Source of the DNA: an uncultured Methylobacillus sp.
GTDB taxonomy: Bacteria; Pseudomonadota; Gammaproteobacteria; Burkholderiales; Methylophilaceae
Length of the DNA stretch: 64,000 bases
Assembly (NCBI GenBank): GCA_946478865.1
Contig: CAMLDO010000004.1
Location: 1 to 64,000 of the forward strand
Direction of reading: 5' to 3'
Below the pieces are notes generated by a model. The model saw only the letters and a program-made list of their open reading frames with translations. It had not been told where the DNA came from and did not search any database. Positions 8,999 through 17,204 of this stretch are shown one piece after another. Within the stretch, counting starts at the first letter, position 1. The number at the start of each line of letters is the position of its first letter. The position numbers and the translations under genes were made by a program.

Positions 8999-10060
8999 TT
9001 AATTAAATGGAACGGGAATTTCTTGCAGGGTACGCGCACCGCATAGGGCCATGGTCATTTCCAGCTCGTCCCGCATAAGGCGGATAACATGAGCTACGCC
9101 CAAGGCACCTACCGAGGATAGCCCCCAGATGTAAGGGCGCCCGATCAGCACGGCAGCGGCGCCTAGCATCAGGGCCTTATAGGCATCGCGGCCGGAACGC
9201 ACACCGCTGTCGAACAACACGGGGATCTTGCCATCCACCGCCGCGACTATACGCGGCAAAGCGTCGATCGCCGGCGTGACGCCATCCAGGACGCGCCCGC
9301 CATGATTGGAGACGACGATGCCATCGCAACCCAGCGCTGCCGCGCGATGTGCGTCGTCGTGGTGCAGCACGCCCTTCACGAGCAATGGCAGCCGGGTCTG
9401 GTCACGCAACCAGGCCAGATCGTCCCAATTGGGCGCTTGCGCCATCCAGCCGTCAAATACGGCGCTTTGATTCTGGGAAAGTGCTGGAATGGCAGCCGGC
9501 GCATCGAGATTGACCGCTGAAATGCCGCCGGGCAATACCATACCGGCTTGCTTGACGGGGGCATCGACCGTGAACATGACAACAGAGTAACCCGCTGCCT
9601 CGGCACGCCGCAGCAGCGTCAAAGTGCGCTCACGGCTACCCTGCCAGTAAAGCTGGAACCACAATGGCTTGTCGGCGGCGGCGATAATGTTTTCCAAAGT
9701 CTGACTGGCAAGGCTGCTTGCGATAAACTGCCCTCCAAGCGCAGCCGCCGCCGCGGCACTGCCGCATTCGCCGTCAGAATGGAACAGACGCTGGTAGGCT
9801 ACCGGCGCCAGCAGCAAGGGATGCTCGAGCACCTGACCGAACAGCTCAAGGCGCGTATGCCCGCCCCGCATTTCCATCAGTGGACGCGGCGTCAGGGGAA
9901 TTCGAGCAATAGCATCGAGATTTTCCAACAAGGTGCGGCCATCGCCGCTCCCCTCCTCCAGATAGCGCCAAATTTCCGGCGCAAGGCGCGCTTCAGCGTA
10001 AGGGCGGTAATGCGACGTGGAAACGACATCGCCGGGACAGGCGGTCAGTTTTTCCAGCAT
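8999..10060 (-). CDS. FMN-dependent alpha-hydroxy-acid oxidase/dehydrogenase family protein
   Basis: A 353-residue TIM-barrel flavoprotein of the lactate dehydrogenase / glycolate oxidase family. Family landmarks are LLAPVAYQRLFH, the substrate-FMN lysine in LLVKGVLHHDDA, the catalytic region VVSNHGGRVLDG with His in SNHGGR, and FDSGVRSGRDAYKALMLGA for the FMN phosphate. It should oxidise a 2-hydroxy acid to the 2-keto acid. It starts three bases after the piuC stop and is followed by PepSY and b561 genes. Its presence in an iron-uptake operon suggests it breaks down or modifies a hydroxy-acid part of a siderophore, or feeds electrons to the cytochrome; both are inference. Confidence 0.85.
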   Translation of the reverse strand: MLEKLTACPGDVVSTSHYRPYAEARLAPEIWRYLEEGSGDGRTLLENLDAIARIPLTPRPLMEMRGGHTRLELFGQVLEHPLLLAPVAYQRLFHSDGECGSAAAAAALGGQFIASSLASQTLENIIAAADKPLWFQLYWQGSRERTLTLLRRAEAAGYSVVMFTVDAPVKQAGMVLPGGISAVNLDAPAAIPALSQNQSAVFDGWMAQAPNWDDLAWLRDQTRLPLLVKGVLHHDDAHRAAALGCDGIVVSNHGGRVLDGVTPAIDALPRIVAAVDGKIPVLFDSGVRSGRDAYKALMLGAAAVLIGRPYIWGLSSVGALGVAHVIRLMRDELEMTMALCGARTLQEIPVPFN

Positions 10061-10063
10061 GCT

Positions 10064-10750
10064 TCAGCTTTCGGCCCAGAGGCGCAGCAGGTTGTGATAA
10101 GTGCCGGTCAGCGTGACGACGGCCTCGTCAGTCTCGCCGACAGACTGGCGCAACTTGAGCAAAGCCATGTCCATGTCGAACAACATGCGGCGCTGCTGGG
10201 CGTCGCGCACCATGCTCTGGATGAACATGAAGCTGGCGAGGCGCTCGCCGCGAGTTACGGGCGTGACTTGGTGTACGGATGAGGAAGGATAGACAACCAG
10301 ATGGCCGGCCGGCAACTTTACGCGCTGGCTGCCGAAGGTATCTTCCACCAGCAACTCGCCGCCTTCGTACTCATCAGGGTCGGAGAAAAACAGCGTCGCG
10401 GAAACGTCGGCACGCACATAGCCCACACCATTGGGATGCAGGCGCATCGCGCTGTCCACATGGGCACCATAGAAATTGGCGTCGCCGCCGTAGCGATTGA
10501 AAAACGGCGGCAATATCCGCAAGGGAAGTGCCGCCGCAAAGAATAAGGGGTTGCGATTGAGCGCATCCAGCACTAATCGTCGCAACTCGGGCAATTGCGG
10601 AGACTGCTCCGGCAATTGCCTGTTGCTCTTAACCTGCGCCGACTGCGCTCCCGCCGTTACCCGCCCGTCGACCCACCCCGCCTCTGCCAGAAGCTGGCGG
10701 GCTTGGGCGAGTTCGTCGGGAGTGAGGACGTCGGGGATATGCAGCAGCAT
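10064..10750 (-). CDS. piuC: PKHD-type Fe(II)/2-oxoglutarate hydroxylase, PiuC/YbiX family
   Basis: A 228-residue dioxygenase with all expected active-site residues: HVD (His97, Asp99) and His160 for Fe(II), and Arg170 for 2-oxoglutarate (TRGERLASF). Members such as PiuC and YbiX sit beside Fiu/PiuA-type catecholate receptors, as here: the receptor gene is immediately upstream with a seven-base gap. The substrate is not established; modification of a catechol siderophore or its product is plausible. Length and order match the family well. Confidence 0.9.
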   Translation of the reverse strand: MLLHIPDVLTPDELAQARQLLAEAGWVDGRVTAGAQSAQVKSNRQLPEQSPQLPELRRLVLDALNRNPLFFAAALPLRILPPFFNRYGGDANFYGAHVDSAMRLHPNGVGYVRADVSATLFFSDPDEYEGGELLVEDTFGSQRVKLPAGHLVVYPSSSVHQVTPVTRGERLASFMFIQSMVRDAQQRRMLFDMDMALLKLRQSVGETDEAVVTLTGTYHNLLRLWAES

Positions 10751-10757
10751 GAGTGGC

Positions 10758-12926
10758 CTAGAAAAACACTTCGGTGCTCAGAATTGCGATACGTCGATTA
10801 CCGGGCACAACCAGGCCGCCATTGTCATACAGCGCATCGTAATATTCCTTGTCGAACAGGTTCTTGACGTTGAGGCGCACAGCATAACGCTTCTGCTCGT
10901 AGCTCACCATCGCATCCCAGCGGACAAACCCCGGGATGCTGTTGGGATTGAATGAGCCGTTGGTAAACGGACCGGTTGCCGCAGAAGGAACATAGCCATA
11001 GCGTTCGCCCTTGGCTTCAAAACCGCCACCCACCTTCCAGTTGCCCAGGAACTTGTAGGTCGTCCAGAAGTTTGCAGTGACCGGCGGCGTATTACGGGCA
11101 CGCTCGCCTTCAAAACGCGGATCCGCACCCGGCGCGACCTCGACAATGTACGCATCCATCAATGCCAAGCCTGCAAACACTTCCCAATTATCGGTGACGC
11201 GGCCAGCCGCTTCGATTTCGAAGCCATTGGTACGGCGCTTCTTGGTCAGAATAGACGCGGTCGATTCCAGGTCGGTATTACGCTCCCAATTCTTTTCAGC
11301 CGTGTATACCGCAGTACGCAATGCCAAATCGCCATCGAAGAACAGCCACTTCGCGCCGACTTCCAGCGTTTCGCTGGACTCCGGATGCTCGGTCGGGTTG
11401 GACAGCTGATATAGGTCGGCGGTCGGGCTGAACGCATCGCTGTAGGTCACGTAGTAGTGAGCCGCTTCGTTCGGCTGCCAAGACAGGCCAGTACGGTAGC
11501 TGGTTTCGCTGAACTTCAGATCGAACTCCTCGTTTCCTCCCAGCGTATTGTTGTAACGCAGGTAATCCGACTTCATATGGTCGCGCCGCACGCCCAGCAG
11601 AACCTTCCAGTTCTTGATGAACTCGATGGAATCCTGAGCGAAATAGGAATAGCTATCGCTGTCGAACTCGTTGAGCCCGGTGTTGCCAGTCGTTACCACG
11701 GCGCTGGAACGATAGATCGGCGCACTCGAACTGCCGATATTGCGCAGGCTTTGGCGGTAAGAATCCTCGTGCAGGTATTCAACGCCGGTAATCACTTCGT
11801 GCTTCATCCCGGCAACATCAAACTCGGTGATGAAGTCGGATTGCAAGGTCACGGTTTCATAATCGAGCTTGCGCGCGACGTTACCGCCGGTACCGCCGGT
11901 TGCAGAAGGCGCGGCCGGGTTGAGACCGTTAGGCGGTGTTTTCACCCAATAGGCGCGCTCGTAATCGCCGCGACGCAACTGTGTACGCCATTGCGTCTTG
12001 TCAGAAAACTTATGCGTAAAAATCCCAGTGGAAACGCGCGTATCGCTGTCATCGAAGTTGCCATCGAAGCTCCACGTAGTGTCGTAGAAACGGCTCACGG
12101 GCTTGCCGTTGGCGAAGCGAATACCGTAGTCCGGCACGTCGCGTGTCTGGGTGTGGATATGGTTCAGGAACAGCTCGTTGTCGGTACCAATGCCTGCACC
12201 GAAACTTAGCGCGATGCCGTTGCGGTCGAACTTGGTGCGATCGTCGGCTGCCGGGTTCTTACGGGTAGTATCTTCACCACGGTCCATGACATTCAAACGG
12301 ATTGCCACGGTCTCGCCCAGCGTCTTGTTGAAGTCGCCGGTCAGTTGATGGTAGCTGTAATCACCCAGGCTGGCAGAAACCTTGTTTTCGTCTTCCAGCT
12401 TGGCTAGCTTGCTCACCTGATTGATCACACCACCAGCTTGCCCGCGACCGAACAACATGGCGGCGGAGCCACGCAGCACGTCCACCTGCTCGAGATTGAA
12501 AGTTTCGCGGTTGTACTGAGCGGTATCGCGGATGCCGTCCAGGTACATATCACCGAAGGTATAGAAGCCGCGCAGCATCATGTTATCGCCGGCACGGCCG
12601 CCTTCGCCCGCGTTGAATGTCAGGCCAGACACATTGCGCAACGCGTCCTTGAGCGAGCTAACTTGCTGATCGTGAATCAACTGGTTGGTGATGGTCGTCA
12701 CCGCCTGCGGCACATCATGCGGGTCCTGCAGCACCTTGCCGACGCGTGTTTTAGTAGCACGGTAACTATCAGGCTCTTTCTCGGCCCCCGCCTCGACATT
12801 CACCGTGGACAAGACAGCTTCTTCGCCAGTCGTGGTTTCAGCCGCCATCGCGTTCATAGAGAGCCCCGTCGCCATCAAGGCCGCCCCCAATGGCAGCAAA
12901 GGCACAGCCATGTGCTTGTTTTTCAT
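10758..12926 (-). CDS. TonB-dependent catecholate siderophore receptor, Fiu/PiuA-like
   Basis: A 722-residue outer-membrane receptor with a signal peptide ending near AMAAE (about residue 29) and a TonB-box-like LSTVNVEA. The plug reads HDVPQAVTTITNQLI, GLTFNAGEGGRAGDNMMLRGF, YLDGIRDTAQYNRET and VDVLRGSAAMLFGRGQAGG, the characteristic set of Fiu/PiuA receptors for catecholates. The barrel ends in STEVFF. GGGAG lies nine bases before the ATG. The downstream piuC gene supports the Fiu/PiuA reading. Only a moderate Fur-box match is seen upstream. Confidence 0.92.
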   Translation of the reverse strand: MKNKHMAVPLLPLGAALMATGLSMNAMAAETTTGEEAVLSTVNVEAGAEKEPDSYRATKTRVGKVLQDPHDVPQAVTTITNQLIHDQQVSSLKDALRNVSGLTFNAGEGGRAGDNMMLRGFYTFGDMYLDGIRDTAQYNRETFNLEQVDVLRGSAAMLFGRGQAGGVINQVSKLAKLEDENKVSASLGDYSYHQLTGDFNKTLGETVAIRLNVMDRGEDTTRKNPAADDRTKFDRNGIALSFGAGIGTDNELFLNHIHTQTRDVPDYGIRFANGKPVSRFYDTTWSFDGNFDDSDTRVSTGIFTHKFSDKTQWRTQLRRGDYERAYWVKTPPNGLNPAAPSATGGTGGNVARKLDYETVTLQSDFITEFDVAGMKHEVITGVEYLHEDSYRQSLRNIGSSSAPIYRSSAVVTTGNTGLNEFDSDSYSYFAQDSIEFIKNWKVLLGVRRDHMKSDYLRYNNTLGGNEEFDLKFSETSYRTGLSWQPNEAAHYYVTYSDAFSPTADLYQLSNPTEHPESSETLEVGAKWLFFDGDLALRTAVYTAEKNWERNTDLESTASILTKKRRTNGFEIEAAGRVTDNWEVFAGLALMDAYIVEVAPGADPRFEGERARNTPPVTANFWTTYKFLGNWKVGGGFEAKGERYGYVPSAATGPFTNGSFNPNSIPGFVRWDAMVSYEQKRYAVRLNVKNLFDKEYYDALYDNGGLVVPGNRRIAILSTEVFF

Positions 12927-13037
12927 ACAGTACTACTCCCTGGTTAACTTTTCAGGCTGGCTTGCCTCTGTCAAGCAGGGCTGGCTGGCGATTGATTATG
13001 AATATGCTTAGCGAATAACTTCCGGAAGGAATATTAA

Positions 13038-13052
13038 TGAGAATTGTTTTTA
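13038..13052 (-). promoter_or_regulatory. possible Fur box upstream of Fiu-like receptor
   Basis: TGAGAAT-T-GTTTTTA matches the 7-1-7 Fur core TGATAAT-N-ATTATCA at 10 of 14 positions. It lies about 110 bases before the receptor ATG and is much weaker than the other Fur boxes in the window. Confidence 0.5.
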
Positions 13053-13096
13053 TTTGCAAATTTTCGTAAGAAGCAACTCACTCTTTTACAAGCGAT

Positions 13097-13141
13097 AAAA
13101 GCAATTACGGCAGGATGCAAAATGCACCCTGCCGTAATTGC
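13097..13141 (-). terminator. terminator of hemP-tonB-exbB-exbD operon
   Basis: Perfect 14-base arms (13101-13114 and 13128-13141, GCAATTACGGCAGG and its complement) form a hairpin. On the minus strand it is followed by TTTTATC. It lies 20 bases after the exbD stop. Confidence 0.9.
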
Positions 13142-13160
13142 GAGAGAAGAAAACCGGAAA

Positions 13161-13586
13161 TTAGCGGTTGTCGTTCGGGTCGGTTACGAAACCGATTTTG
13201 GTCAGGCCTGCGGAAGCGGCGTCCGACATCACGACAGCGACATTGCGGTAGGCGCTTGCGCCATCCGCCCGGATACGCAGTTCTGGCTGTGTCGGCTGCT
13301 TGGAAGCTTCAGCCATGCGCGCCTGCCAATCGGCCTTTTCGAGTTTCTGGTCGTTCCAGTAAACCGCACCTTCCGAGTCTATGGTGAGCCGGATCACTTC
13401 CGGCTTCTGCTCCTCGGGCGCCGAACTGGCCTTGGGCAGTTCGATCTTGACTGCGTGCGTCAGCATGGGCGCGGTGATGATGAAGATCACCAGCAGCACC
13501 AGCATCACGTCGATGAGCGGGATCATGTTGATCTCCGCCATCGGCTGGCTGGATTGGTTCTTGGAGAATCCGCCGAATGCCATCAT
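13161..13586 (-). CDS. exbD: biopolymer transport protein ExbD (iron set)
   Basis: A 141-residue ExbD. It has a short cytoplasmic N-terminus, one transmembrane helix with the essential Asp in INMIPLIDVMLVLLVIFIIT (about residues 20-39), and a periplasmic domain of about 95 residues. With ExbB it forms the proton-driven motor that energises TonB. Its ATG overlaps the exbB stop by four bases. It is the last gene of hemP - small Cys protein - tonB - exbB - exbD, followed by a strong terminator, and most likely serves the siderophore receptors of this block. Confidence 0.95.
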   Translation of the reverse strand: MMAFGGFSKNQSSQPMAEINMIPLIDVMLVLLVIFIITAPMLTHAVKIELPKASSAPEEQKPEVIRLTIDSEGAVYWNDQKLEKADWQARMAEASKQPTQPELRIRADGASAYRNVAVVMSDAASAGLTKIGFVTDPNDNR

Positions 13587-14326
13587 GCGCTCCGCTTGGA
13601 AATCGGCGTCACCTTGCCGTCGCCTGCCGGTTCAGCTACCCGGGCACCGGTAGACATGAAGGCGAACAGGTCATGCGCAAAGGAATCCAGTTCGGACAGC
13701 ACGAGGCGGTTGGAGCGCGTGAAGAAGTTGTATGCCAGCACGGCGGGAATCGCGACTGCCAGACCCAGTGCCGTCATGATCAGCGCCTCGCCCACCGGGC
13801 CGGCCACTTTATCCAGGGTGCTCTGGCCGCTCATGCCGATGCCGATCAACGCGTGATACACGCCCCACACGGTACCGAACAGGCCGACGAACGGCGCGCT
13901 GGAACCCACGGAAGCGAGCACGGTCAGGCCGGATTCGAGGCGAGCCGTATCCTGCTCGATCGCGCGGCGCAGCGAGCGGGTCAGGAACTCTTCCTGCGAA
14001 CCGGCTTCGATCATACGCTGGCCTGTCTTGGCATTGTGCTGCGCAATCGCGCGGAAACCGTGATGCGCAAGATGTGAGAACGGGTCGCGCGGCATGCCGT
14101 CATTGAGACGCTCGGCCACCACGTCCAGGTTGGGCGCTTCCCAGAACTCGGCCAGGAATGCCTTGGAGTGGCTACGCATGCGCCAATTGGAGATGGTCTT
14201 GGTCACGATGAGATACCAGGTCGCGATGGACATGACGGCCATCACAACCAGCAGGAACGTGCCGACGCCATCGACCGTGTGCAGAAAATTGGCGAATCCC
14301 ATGGTTTGGTTCATGGTCTGATTCAT
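13583..14326 (-). CDS. exbB: biopolymer transport protein ExbB (iron set)
   Basis: A 247-residue MotA/TolQ/ExbB proton-channel protein. Helices are at about residues 15-40, 128-152 (SSAPFVGLFGTVWGVYHAL) and 175-200 (GEALIMTALGLAVAIPAVLAY), with a large cytoplasmic loop between the first two. GGGG, which overlaps the end of tonB, precedes the first ATG. The N-terminus holds a short in-frame near-repeat, MNQTMNQTM, made by two similar 12-base units, so three ATGs are possible starts; I kept the first. Confidence 0.95.
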   Translation of the reverse strand: MNQTMNQTMGFANFLHTVDGVGTFLLVVMAVMSIATWYLIVTKTISNWRMRSHSKAFLAEFWEAPNLDVVAERLNDGMPRDPFSHLAHHGFRAIAQHNAKTGQRMIEAGSQEEFLTRSLRRAIEQDTARLESGLTVLASVGSSAPFVGLFGTVWGVYHALIGIGMSGQSTLDKVAGPVGEALIMTALGLAVAIPAVLAYNFFTRSNRLVLSELDSFAHDLFAFMSTGARVAEPAGDGKVTPISKRSA

Positions 14327-14329
14327 GGT

Positions 14330-15124
14330 TTACCCCTTCAGATTGAATTGTATCGGTACGATGACCCAGGCACTCACCGGCTTGTCGCCCTGGCGCGCGG
14401 GTACGAATTTCCATTGCTTCACGGTTTCCAGCGCGGCGCGGTCGAGGCGCTCGAAGCCGCTGGTCTTGTGCAGCGTCACTTCCATGGCAGTGCCGCCGGC
14501 GGCGACATGCACACGCAGCAATACGCGGCCCTGCTCGCCCATACGGCGGGAAAGCGGCGGATAACGCGGCGCCGGATTATCGAGATAATCGGCATTGAAT
14601 TTCGGCGGATCCACCTCTTCTTCCACAGGCTCAGCCTTCGTCACGGCCGGTTGCGGAGCGGCTGGCGGCGGAGTCTCAACCACAGGTGCGGGCGGGGTCG
14701 GTTCGGGTGGAGCAGCGACCGCTGGCGCGGGAACCGGGTCAGGCGCCCTGGAAACCAGCTGCGGCTCGGGCTGGACCACCGGGACAGGATCCGGCCTCTT
14801 TTCCGGCTTGGGCTGCACTTTCTTCTTGACCGGCTTGGGCGCAGCAGGCAATGGCTTGGGCGGCGTAATTTCCGGCTTGGGCGGCTCCGGCGCAGGCTCG
14901 GGAGTGATCAGGGTCACCATGACCGGCGGCACGGGCGGCGTGACTTCGGTGCGGTAATGGGCCAAGGCAAATATAAGGGCTGCATGAAGCGCAATCACAA
15001 TCCCGAGCGTGGTCGGCGCAATGCGCGGAGCATTGATCCCGGAAACGACAGGCATGGCGACAAAACGGTTCAAGGCCTCTGCAGTAGGCGCGGCAGCCAT
15101 CGAGGGAGCGGCATTAGTGGACAT
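14330..15124 (-). CDS. tonB: energy transducer TonB (iron set)
   Basis: A 264-residue TonB with an unusually long cytoplasmic leader of about 40 residues. One transmembrane helix (LGIVIALHAALIFALAH) follows, then a Pro/Lys/Glu-rich periplasm-spanning region (about residues 65-180, with EPAPEPPKPEITPPKP), and a C-terminal TonB domain (YPPLSRRMGEQGRVLLRVHV, VKQWKFVPARQG). It opens TonB-dependent receptors using the ExbB-ExbD motor. I chose the ATG at 15124; a TTG at 15157 would also be in frame but lies inside the upstream small gene. The start overlaps that gene by 11 bases, so coupling is likely. Confidence 0.93.
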   Translation of the reverse strand: MSTNAAPSMAAAPTAEALNRFVAMPVVSGINAPRIAPTTLGIVIALHAALIFALAHYRTEVTPPVPPVMVTLITPEPAPEPPKPEITPPKPLPAAPKPVKKKVQPKPEKRPDPVPVVQPEPQLVSRAPDPVPAPAVAAPPEPTPPAPVVETPPPAAPQPAVTKAEPVEEEVDPPKFNADYLDNPAPRYPPLSRRMGEQGRVLLRVHVAAGGTAMEVTLHKTSGFERLDRAALETVKQWKFVPARQGDKPVSAWVIVPIQFNLKG

Positions 15125-15338
15125 GGCGGACTTCGGATTGGAAAGCGGATTGTTCAAGGTTCAGGCGATCCGCGGCATCATCGATCAAGCGGCGAAACTG
15201 GAGGAAAGTCTCATCCTTGAGACGCAGGCTGACGGAGCCGACTTCGATCTCCGCGACTCGGCAGTCATGGCAATAGATCACGCGACAACCGTTTTCGCCG
15301 GCGAGCACAGTCTTGCTACATTGAGTTTTCGAATCCAT
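15114..15338 (-). CDS. small cysteine-containing protein between hemP and tonB
   Basis: A 74-residue protein, not recognised by name. It holds four cysteines in its first 26 residues (Cys7, Cys18, Cys23, Cys26), with the last two as YCHDC, a possible metal site. An amphipathic helical C-terminal half follows (SLRLKDETFLQFRRLIDDAADRL). It has no signal peptide. GGACAGGG precedes the ATG. It is 33 bases after hemP and overlaps tonB by 11 bases, so it belongs to the same Fur-type operon. An iron-sensing or metal-binding role is only a guess. Confidence 0.7.
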   Translation of the reverse strand: MDSKTQCSKTVLAGENGCRVIYCHDCRVAEIEVGSVSLRLKDETFLQFRRLIDDAADRLNLEQSAFQSEVRHVH

Positions 15339-15371
15339 CCCTGTCCTGCGCCTGCGTAAGGCAAAGCGATA

Positions 15372-15560
15372 TCATTTGGTGAGTATCAGTTTTCCCTGGC
15401 TGGTAATACGAAGCCGGTACTCTTCGCCGACATGGTCGATCACCACTTCGCGCACAGCGCCAAACAATTCCCGGCTACTCACGCGCTTGCGCGGAGCGGC
15501 TCCTTCCGCTACAGGCGGATTGCGCAGGAAGGTCTCGGCTTTCTCTGACGGCTTGATCAT
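15372..15560 (-). CDS. hemP: hemin uptake protein HemP/HmuP
   Basis: About 62 residues. The C-terminal part SSRELFGAVREVV and GEEYRLRITSQGKLILTK is the HemP signature. In some relatives (HmuP) it helps activate haem-uptake genes together with iron regulators. I placed the start at the ATG at 15560 (MIKPSEKA); the open frame extends further upstream, but that stretch encodes an unlikely hydrophobic run made by the Fur box. No clear ribosome-binding site precedes the ATG. It leads the tonB-exbB-exbD operon. Confidence 0.88.
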   Translation of the reverse strand: MIKPSEKAETFLRNPPVAEGAAPRKRVSSRELFGAVREVVIDHVGEEYRLRITSQGKLILTK

Positions 15561-15566
15561 GATGTA

Positions 15567-15589
15567 AATGATAATGATTCTTAATAATG
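15567..15589 (-). promoter_or_regulatory. Fur box directly upstream of hemP
   Basis: On the plus strand AATGATAATGATTCTTAAT holds GATAATGATT with an imperfect second half. It lies seven bases before the chosen hemP ATG, so either the transcript starts very near it or the box covers the leader. Iron control of the whole tonB operon follows. Confidence 0.82.
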
Positions 15590-15789
15590 GAGTCAATACG
15601 GATTTGCAGGTCCCATAAGAGAAAATTTCGATGTAAAACAAGAAACACTCATGAGTGACAAATAAATCTGTGATGATCTGGAATTACATTTAAATTCCAA
15701 CCATTGGAGTTATGACTCGCGGGTAGTCATGTAACGAATTGCAATGCATCAATTACCAATGTGTCACTTACAGTCGAAAGGAGTGTGAA

Positions 15790-16392
15790 ATGTCAGAATT
15801 GAAAACGATCAGGGACCTGGCAGGCCTAGGTGATGAAGCCAGCACGGTGGCAGATTCGGCGCTCATCATCATCGACGCGCAAAACACCTACTGCGAAGGC
15901 GTCATGAAACTGGATGGCATGGATAAAGCCTTGGCGGAATGCAAAACGCTGCTGGATCGATTCAGAAACTCAGGTCGTCCGGTCTTCCATATCCAGCATG
16001 ATGCCGGCCCCGGCACGCCCTATGACGTAAACAACCATATCGGGCAGATCGTTAACCTGCTGGCGCCTGCGAATGGCGAGCCGGTGATCATCAAAAACTA
16101 TCCGAACTCCTTTACCAACACCGAATTGGATGCACTGCTGGAAAAAGCAGGGATCAAGAACCTGATCCTGGTGGGCTTCATGTCCCATATGTGCGTCAAC
16201 TCCACGGCACGCGGGGCATTTGACCTGGGGTACAGGCCTACTGTCGTCGCCTCCGCTACCGCTACCCGCACCCTGCCGTTGAAAGCTACGGGGGAAATCG
16301 TGCCATCGGCACAAGTCCATGCCGCAGCCCTGGCTGCCCTATCCGATCTTCCAGCCGCGGTCGTCGCTTCGTCAATGAATGTTCCCGACTAA
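15790..16392 (+). CDS. isochorismatase-family cysteine hydrolase
   Basis: A 200-residue protein with the full catalytic set of the family: Asp29 in LIIIDAQNTY, Lys102 in VIIKNYPNSF, and the nucleophile Cys135 in GFMSHMCVNSTARGA. A cis-peptide-type GFMSH precedes the cysteine. Family members hydrolyse isochorismate, nicotinamide or other amides; this one is not assigned. The ATG at 15790 follows AAAGGAGTG. It is a single gene, divergent from the hemP operon, with no obvious partner. Confidence 0.85.
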   Translation: MSELKTIRDLAGLGDEASTVADSALIIIDAQNTYCEGVMKLDGMDKALAECKTLLDRFRNSGRPVFHIQHDAGPGTPYDVNNHIGQIVNLLAPANGEPVIIKNYPNSFTNTELDALLEKAGIKNLILVGFMSHMCVNSTARGAFDLGYRPTVVASATATRTLPLKATGEIVPSAQVHAAALAALSDLPAAVVASSMNVPD

Positions 16393-16489
16393 TGGAACAA
16401 GTTTGAAGAATTTGCTTTGCGCATGAACGAATGAAAGCCAGGCCTTCGAGATAAAGGCAATGGGTTTTGCAGCAAAAACTCCGAACAAG

Positions 16490-16511
16490 AAAAAAGCCAC
16501 GCGAAGTGGCT
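16490..16511 (-). terminator. terminator of the ssuD/DszB-like operon
   Basis: On the minus strand AGCCAC and GTGGCT form a stem with a 5-base loop, followed by TTTTTC. It lies about 50 bases after the nitroreductase stop and ends the operon that begins at 21266. Confidence 0.8.
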
Positions 16512-16559
16512 AAGGGAGGAGAGCTGGAAATTATTTATGCTTATTTATTGAGCATGCGG

Positions 16560-17150
16560 CTACAGAATCTGCGCCACGTCCTCGAAGGCAAAACGGTGTG
16601 CCCGCGGTCGCACGGAAGCTTCATCGCCATAGCCGACATTCGCGATCACATTGACCTGATAGCGCCCGTCGGGGAAAAAGGCTTCATTTACCAGTTCAGC
16701 CTTGAAGCCGGTGATGACGCCGATATCCAGCCCCAGTGCGCGAGCGGCCAGGACCAGATATCCGCCTTGCAGGCTGCCATTGCGCAATATCGTGGGTTCG
16801 ACCAGCGACGGGTTGTTCTCGAACAACTCCTTGGCCGTGGGCGACGCCGTGAGTGACGGCAGGTGCTCGAAAAATTTCGTGTCGTATGCCAGCACGATAT
16901 TGAGGGGCGCATTAAGCGTCTTGTCGCGGTTACTGGACGACAAGGCCGGAGCCAGCTTTTCCTTGGTGGCTTGCGACTTGATGAACAGGTAACGGGACGG
17001 CTGGGAGTTGAACGCGGTCGGCCCCCACTTCACCAGGTCGTACAGTTGGCGAATGGTATCGTCGGATACGGGCTGCGGCGAGAAGCCGTGGTAGGTTCTG
17101 GCACTGCGAAACAGCTGATCGAGTGCGCGATCGTCAAGGCGGGAACCCAA
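16560..17150 (-). CDS. nitroreductase family protein, RutE/HadB-like
   Basis: A flavin-dependent nitroreductase-fold protein. I start it at the TTG at 17150, because AGGAG lies eight bases before it. This gives 196 residues, the same as E. coli RutE, and aligns its beginning (LDQLFRSARTYHGFSPQPVSD) with RutE. Other landmarks are VKWGPTAFNSQPSRYLFI, LSSSNRDKTLNAPL and ALGLDIGVITGF. RutE reduces malonic semialdehyde, but the family is broad. Here it closes an operon of flavin monooxygenases and a DszB-like protein, so it may reduce an aldehyde left after desulfonation, or supply reduced flavin; both are inference. Confidence 0.8.
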   Translation of the reverse strand: MGSRLDDRALDQLFRSARTYHGFSPQPVSDDTIRQLYDLVKWGPTAFNSQPSRYLFIKSQATKEKLAPALSSSNRDKTLNAPLNIVLAYDTKFFEHLPSLTASPTAKELFENNPSLVEPTILRNGSLQGGYLVLAARALGLDIGVITGFKAELVNEAFFPDGRYQVNVIANVGYGDEASVRPRAHRFAFEDVAQIL

Positions 17151-17204
17151 GATGAAATCTCCTGATGCTGGTAGCCGGAGCCGCCTGGGCCCCGGCATTT
17201 CGTT

